DNA of 9,072 bases. It comes from Iamia sp035765045. GTDB taxonomy: Bacteria > Actinomycetota > Acidimicrobiia > Acidimicrobiales > Iamiaceae. This document shows, piece after piece, positions 6,242 through 9,072 of this stretch. Location of the stretch: the NCBI GenBank assembly GCA_035765045.1, contig DASTYI010000169.1:1-9072 (forward strand). The letters are read 5' to 3'. The notes below the pieces were generated by a model, which saw nothing but the letters and a program-made list of their open reading frames with translations, did no database searches and was not told the DNA's origin. Within the stretch, counting starts at the first letter, position 1; every line of letters begins with the position of its first letter. The position numbers were made by a program, and so were the translations under genes.

Positions 6242-6281
6242 TTCGCTACGGTTCAGGATCGTGGCCCGCCCCCGTAGCGAA
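6242..6281. promoter_or_regulatory. Candidate TetR operator: dyad centred on its own start codon
   Basis: TTCGCTACGG at 6242-6251 and its exact complement CCGTAGCGAA at 6272-6281 are separated by 20 bases and centred at 6261.5, within the GTG start codon. The spacing is longer than in classic 15-20 bp TetR operators, so two dimers or an mRNA stem over the start are both possible. Autoregulation is inferred. Confidence 0.5.
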
Positions 6282-6848
6282 GAAGCGCACCGCGCCGCTC
6301 TGGAGGCCACGGTCGCGCTCCTGCTCGAGGCCGGGGTCGAGGGCGTCACCCTCGAGGAGGTCGCCTCCCGCTCGGGGGTGGCCAAGTCCACCCTCTACCG
6401 CCACTTCGGCTCGCGGGAGGGCCTGATCGCCAAGGCCGCCAAGGGCTGCGTGATCGAGCACCCCACGCCCGACACCGGCTCGCTGGCCGACGACCTGCGC
6501 TACCTGTTCGGCCGGTTCTCGCACAAGGAGGAGGAGCGCACGCTCACCCAGCTCCTCCCGCTGCTGATCGACGCGGCCAAGCGCGACCCCGACATCTCGG
6601 CCATCGTCGAGTCGGTCTTCGCCGAGCGCAAGCGCCCGCTGCGCACCGTCCTCCAGCTGGCCCAGCTGCGCGGCGAGATCAGCCGCGACCTCGACCTCGA
6701 CACCGCCCTGGCCATGGTCGTCGGCCCCTTCACCTACCGCCGCCTGGTCGAGCAGCGCGAGGCCGACGACGCCTTCATCGAGGCCGTCCTCAACGGCGCC
6801 ATCGCCGCCCTCCGGGCCACGGCCACCGCCGCCACCGTCGACGCCTGA
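6261..6848 (+). CDS. TetR/AcrR-family repressor, divergent to the exporter
   Basis: A 195-residue one-component regulator. The DNA-binding domain spans about residues 8-55, with the helix-turn-helix GVTLEEVASRSGVAKSTLYRHFGSRE (28-53) split as usual into TLEEVASRSGV and the recognition segment AKSTLYRHF. Residues about 75-185 form an all-helical ligand-binding and dimer domain of the TetR_C type (LLPLLIDAAKRDPDISAIV, then RGEISRDLDLDTALAMVVG, FTYRRLV). The GTG at 6261 is chosen because the family normally begins a few residues before the first helix (ARPRSEEAHRAAL); the frame is open upstream to an ATG at about 6219, but that segment reads like promoter DNA. Only AGGA precedes the GTG, and a -10-like TACGGT eight bases upstream suggests leaderless translation. 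The expected target is the adjacent exporter gene and its own promoter. The ligand is unknown. Confidence 0.9.
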   Translation: MARPRSEEAHRAALEATVALLLEAGVEGVTLEEVASRSGVAKSTLYRHFGSREGLIAKAAKGCVIEHPTPDTGSLADDLRYLFGRFSHKEEERTLTQLLPLLIDAAKRDPDISAIVESVFAERKRPLRTVLQLAQLRGEISRDLDLDTALAMVVGPFTYRRLVEQREADDAFIEAVLNGAIAALRATATAATVDA

Positions 6849-6851
6849 GGT

Positions 6852-6877
6852 CCCCGGGAGGGATCGGCCCGCCGGGG
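6852..6877 (+). terminator. Weak CCCCGG/CCGGGG stem after the TetR gene
   Basis: Six-base arms at 6852-6857 and 6872-6877 flank a 14-base loop, starting four bases past the TetR stop. A second tiny GGGGG-CA-CCCCC dyad follows at 6887-6898. Neither has a T-run. The hairpin at 6950-6969 is the stronger terminator candidate. Confidence 0.3.
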
Positions 6878-6949
6878 GCGAACCTTGGGGGCACCCCCTT
6901 CAGCGCTGGTGTGATGGCCGGCGCAGTGTGCATGTGTGTGTCGGGAGAG

Positions 6950-6969
6950 GCCCGCCCCTCGGGGCGGGC
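6950..6969. terminator. Hairpin between convergent TetR and response-regulator genes
   Basis: Nine-base arms GCCCGCCCC and GGGGCGGGC enclose a TC loop, with CTCC/TTCC-rich sequence following on the plus strand. It stands 11 bases past the stop of the minus-strand regulator gene and about 100 bases past the plus-strand TetR stop, so it may act on both. A short GT-rich stretch (6926-6941) lies just before it. Confidence 0.6.
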
Positions 6970-6979
6970 TCCTTCCGTG

Positions 6980-7636
6980 TCAGGCGTCGTCCATCCGGCC
7001 CGTCTGCCAGGCCCACACCGCCAGCTCGACCCGGTTGCGGGCGCCGAGCTTGGCGTGGAGGTTGCTGACGTGGGTCTTCACCGTCGAGGCGGAGACGAAG
7101 AGGCGCTCGCCGATCTCGGCGTTGGTCAGCCCCTGGGCGACGAGGGCGAGGGCCTCCTCCTCCCGGTCGGTCAGCGGCTCGACCGGCTGCGCCGCCGCCC
7201 GGGACGGTGAGCCGCCGAGCTGGCGCAGCAGTCGGGTCGTGATCTGGGGGGAGACGAGGGCGTCGCCCCGCGCCGCCGCCCGCACCGCCTCGACCAGCAG
7301 CGCCGGCCCGGCGTCCTTGAGGAGGAAGCCGGTGGCGCCGTGGAGCAGGGCGGTGTGGACGTACTCGTCGAGGTCGAAGGTGGTGACGACGACGACCCGG
7401 ATCGGGTCGGCCACGTCGGGCCCGGCCAGCAGCCGGGTGGCCTCCAACCCGTCGACCCCGGGCATGCGGATGTCGAGCAGGGCGACGTCGGGGCGCAGCC
7501 GCCGGCACAGGTCGACGGCGGCCCGCCCGTCGGCCGCCTCGCCCACCACGGCGATCTCGTCGGTGGCCTCGAGGATCATCCGGAACCCGGTGCGCACCAT
7601 CTCCTGGTCGTCGGCCAGCACCACCCGGATGGTCAC
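6980..7636 (-). CDS. NarL/FixJ-family response regulator
   Basis: A 218-residue two-component output protein. The receiver domain (about 3-118) has the acidic pair D9-D10, the phosphoacceptor Asp55 in VALLDIRMPG, the switch Thr85 or Thr86 in VVTTFD, and Lys107 in FLLKDAG, so all key residues are present. After a linker with GGSPSRAAAQ, the LuxR-type helix-turn-helix (about 154-215) reads LTDREEEALALVAQGLTN, AEIGERLFVSASTVKTHV, SNLHAKLGARNRVELAV. Phosphorylation by the adjacent kinase should promote dimerisation and DNA binding. The GTG at 7634-7636 overlaps the kinase stop TGA in GTGA, a four-base overlap typical of translational coupling; the frame stays open far upstream only because of GC content. 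Target genes are not visible, but the GGCCGAT array before the operon is a candidate autoregulatory site. Confidence 0.95.
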   Translation of the reverse strand: MTIRVVLADDQEMVRTGFRMILEATDEIAVVGEAADGRAAVDLCRRLRPDVALLDIRMPGVDGLEATRLLAGPDVADPIRVVVVTTFDLDEYVHTALLHGATGFLLKDAGPALLVEAVRAAARGDALVSPQITTRLLRQLGGSPSRAAAQPVEPLTDREEEALALVAQGLTNAEIGERLFVSASTVKTHVSNLHAKLGARNRVELAVWAWQTGRMDDA

Positions 7637-8838
7637 GGGGCATCGAGGGGGAACGTGGCCCGGACCCGCCAGCCGTGGCCCGGGGGGTCGACCGGCCCGG
7701 CGACCAGGGTGCCGCCGAGGGCCTGGGCCCGCTCGCCCATGCCGACCAGGCCGAAGCCGGCGCCGGCGAGGGTCGGGTCGCCGGTCGCGGGCCGCCCGTC
7801 GTCGGTGACGGTGACGACGAGGGCCGCCCCGTCGATGGCGACGTCGACCGTGGCCGCGGTGGCGTCGACGGCGTGGCGGTGCACGTTGGTGAGCGACTCC
7901 TGGACGATGCGGTGGACCGACAGGGCCCGGGCGCCCTGGGCCCAGCCGGAGGCCTCGGCGCTGATCCGGAGGGTGACGGGGAGGCCGGCGGCCCGGCTGC
8001 GGGCGGCCAGGTCCTCCAGCCCGGCCAGGTCGTCGAGCCCGGCCAGCCCGACGTTGGGGGCGGTCGGGGCCGTCTCGTCGGCCGCGGCCCGGAGCGACCC
8101 GACCATGCCCCGCATGGCGGTGAGGGCGTCGCGGCCGGCGCCCTCGATCCGCTCCAGGGCGGCCCCGGCGGCGTCGGGGTCGCGGGCCGAGATCACCTGG
8201 GCGGCCTGGGCCTGGACGACGATCCCGGTGACGTAGTGGGCCACCAGGTCGTGGAGGTCGCGGGCGATGTCGAGCCGCTCGGCCCGGCGGGCGTCCTCGG
8301 CGGCGCGGACCTGGGCGTCGTCGAGGTGGCGGAGGTAGACCCCGGCGCCGACCCCGAGGGCCCACGCCCCGCCCAGGGCCACGCCCAGGCCGAGCTGGGC
8401 GATCGGCTCGACCGGCCAGGTGGACGAGACGACGACGGTGACGGCGCCGAGGATCCCGGCGGTGACGGCCCACGGCACCGGGAGGCGGCGGACGGCGGTG
8501 GTCGAGAGGGCGGCGACGGCGATCGCCGGGGCGACGGGCGGCACGGTGTCGACCAGGCCGAAGGTCGCCTGGGCGGCGAGGGCGAGGGCGACCGAGCCGG
8601 CGGTGAGCACGGCGATGGCCGGCAGCGCCGCCCACCGGCGCAGCATGGCCATGGCCATGGCGCCCAGGCTGGCCAGCGCCTTGACGGGGAACAGCCCGTC
8701 GAACCCGACGGCCACGTCGAACAGGGCGCAGACCCCGACGGCGCCGACCACGGCGAGGTCGACGGTGATCGGCAGCAGCCGGGTGGCCCGGGGGAAGGCC
8801 GTCCCCGGGCCGGCGGCGGGTGGTGACGTGGTGACCAC
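7633..8838 (-). CDS. HisKA_3 sensor histidine kinase (NarL/DesK-type partner)
   Basis: A 401-residue membrane sensor kinase. The N-terminal half has about six hydrophobic segments (roughly residues 21-45, 54-67, 72-94, 100-116, 123-141 and 146-169) with short loops, so the signal is probably sensed in or at the membrane. A short coiled linker leads to the HisKA_3 dimerisation domain with the phosphoacceptor His196 in RDLHDLVAHYV. The HATPase domain shows the N-box VQESLTNVHRHA (about 312-323), the G1 box TDDGRPA (about 345-351) and GFGLVGMGER (about 361-370). The GTG at 8836-8838 is chosen because the frame beyond it turns into Gly/Arg/Pro-rich low-complexity coding over palindromic DNA; a GTG at 9013-9015 is the alternative. 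TACCAT at 8845-8850 matches a -10 six bases before the GTG, suggesting a leaderless transcript. It is coupled to the regulator by a four-base overlap. The signal is unknown. Confidence 0.92.
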   Translation of the reverse strand: MVTTSPPAAGPGTAFPRATRLLPITVDLAVVGAVGVCALFDVAVGFDGLFPVKALASLGAMAMAMLRRWAALPAIAVLTAGSVALALAAQATFGLVDTVPPVAPAIAVAALSTTAVRRLPVPWAVTAGILGAVTVVVSSTWPVEPIAQLGLGVALGGAWALGVGAGVYLRHLDDAQVRAAEDARRAERLDIARDLHDLVAHYVTGIVVQAQAAQVISARDPDAAGAALERIEGAGRDALTAMRGMVGSLRAAADETAPTAPNVGLAGLDDLAGLEDLAARSRAAGLPVTLRISAEASGWAQGARALSVHRIVQESLTNVHRHAVDATAATVDVAIDGAALVVTVTDDGRPATGDPTLAGAGFGLVGMGERAQALGGTLVAGPVDPPGHGWRVRATFPLDAP

Positions 8839-8844
8839 GCTCCG

Positions 8845-8850
8845 ATGGTA
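8845..8850 (-). promoter_or_regulatory. Candidate -10 box TACCAT of a leaderless kinase operon
   Basis: On the minus strand TACCAT fits the actinobacterial TANNNT -10 pattern and ends six bases before the kinase GTG, which would put the transcription start at or near the start codon. The only purine-rich stretch upstream, GGAG, is one base from the GTG, too close for normal ribosome binding. No good -35 is visible, which fits an activator-dependent promoter. Confidence 0.4.
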
Positions 8851-8874
8851 CGGACGCGCCGCGCTCGGGGCCTC

Positions 8875-8933
8875 GGCCGATCGGCCAGCCCCGATCGTCC
8901 CATCGGCCGATCCGATCGGCCCGCCCGGCCGAT
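8875..8933. promoter_or_regulatory. Array of six GGCCGAT units upstream of the kinase operon
   Basis: The seven-mer GGCCGAT occurs in one orientation at 8875-8881, 8905-8911 and 8927-8933, and as ATCGGCC at 8880-8886, 8902-8908 and 8915-8921. Together they form the 12-bp palindrome GGCCGATCGGCC (8875-8886), the 10-bp ATCGGCCGAT (8902-8911) and the 8-bp CCGATCGG (8912-8919). Four GATC sites fall in the same stretch. It lies about 37-95 bases upstream of the predicted start, where activators usually bind. Binding by the operon's own NarL-type regulator is an inference. Confidence 0.5.
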
Positions 8934-9036
8934 GCCCGCCCACCCGGTGCCGGCGCACGCTGCTCGGCATGCTGCCCACCTCGCCCCCGACCGCGCCCAC
9001 CCGCATCTCGCTCACCGCTCCACCCCACCGAGCTGG

Positions 9037-9072
9037 CGATCAGATCCGACGGCTTCCCGTCGGATCTGATCG
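9037..9072. terminator. Perfect 16-bp hairpin at the window edge
   Basis: Sixteen-base arms (9037-9052 and 9057-9072) pair without mismatch around the loop CTTC, and the stem may continue outside the window. It is 200 bases upstream of the kinase start, so it more likely ends a gene to the right of the window than serves the kinase. No T-run is visible on the minus strand beyond it. It is less GC-rich than most local stems, with three GATC sites in the stem counted on one strand. Confidence 0.6.

Larger units (their letters stand above)
6071..6260. promoter_or_regulatory. Divergent exporter/TetR control region
   Basis: These 190 bases separate the two divergent starts and are noticeably more AT-containing than the flanking genes. 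They hold two plus-strand copies of TTTCGCTACG (6120-6129 and 6241-6250) and an imperfect tandem repeat (6197-6233). TACGGT at 6247-6252 matches an actinobacterial TANNNT -10 hexamer eight bases before the TetR GTG, which would give an almost leaderless message. TAGGGT on the minus strand (6143-6148) is a possible exporter -10. No convincing -35 boxes were found. Confidence 0.55.

Noticed and set aside
6219..6260. Upstream ATG extension of the TetR protein
   Set aside because: It would add 14 residues (MECCSGLLSLRFRI) not typical of the family, in DNA carrying repeats and a -10-like box.
6926..6941. GT-rich run as a microsatellite or phase-variable tract
   Set aside because: The run is short and interrupted, and lies between convergent genes with no frame or promoter it could switch.
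8839..9015. 59-residue N-terminal extension of the kinase from a GTG at 9013-9015
   Set aside because: The extension is low-complexity, covers the GGCCGAT palindrome array and lacks a ribosome-binding site. The first membrane segment needs only the start at 8838.
7637..9028. In-frame extension of the response regulator far upstream, suggesting a fusion protein
   Set aside because: The upstream part is Arg/Pro/Gly-rich noise overlapping the kinase in another frame. The receiver domain starts cleanly at the GTG at 7634-7636.

Overview
The window is very GC-rich DNA, with coding third positions dominated by G or C, GTG starts beside ATG, and actinobacterial families throughout (DHA2 exporter, HisKA_3/NarL two-component pair, membrane-anchored sulfite-oxidase-like enzyme). 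An actinomycete is the best inference, perhaps Acidimicrobiia or a relative; the lineage cannot be fixed from the sequence alone. No tRNA, rRNA, transposase, phage gene or CRISPR array was seen, and no stretch over 300 bases lacks a gene.

Layout. Bases 1-137 are non-coding and hold two strong dyads (18-54 and 94-122). A minus-strand run follows: a small STAS-like protein with no phosphorylatable serine (138-458), a 142-residue protein of unknown function with a CxxC pair (535-963), a VLCAD/ACAD9-type acyl-CoA dehydrogenase (1029-2726), a polytopic molybdopterin oxidoreductase (2748-4298) and a 14-helix drug exporter (4415-6070). A hairpin at 4354-4396 probably ends exporter transcription. The oxidoreductase and dehydrogenase are 21 bases apart and probably share a transcript. 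A TetR regulator (6261-6848, plus strand) diverges from the exporter, a classic local repressor/efflux arrangement. A hairpin at 6950-6969 separates it from the convergent two-component operon, a sensor kinase (7633-8838) and a NarL-type regulator (6980-7636) coupled by a GTGA overlap. The right end is kinase upstream DNA with a dense GGCCGAT array (8875-8933) and a perfect 16-bp hairpin on the window edge (9037-9072).

The most unusual signals are non-coding. (1) Two palindromes, one intergenic and one inside the oxidoreductase gene, share the core GGTGCCTGGCACC but have different flanking arms that are each self-complementary. The genic copy encodes the loop just before the twin-arginine motif. 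(2) A 9-base half-site, TTCGCTACG, occurs three times at the exporter/TetR divergence, with one inverted pair centred on the TetR start codon. (3) Six copies of GGCCGAT in both orientations lie directly upstream of the predicted kinase start. The coding genes are recognisable families. I do not see a complete novel multi-gene system.
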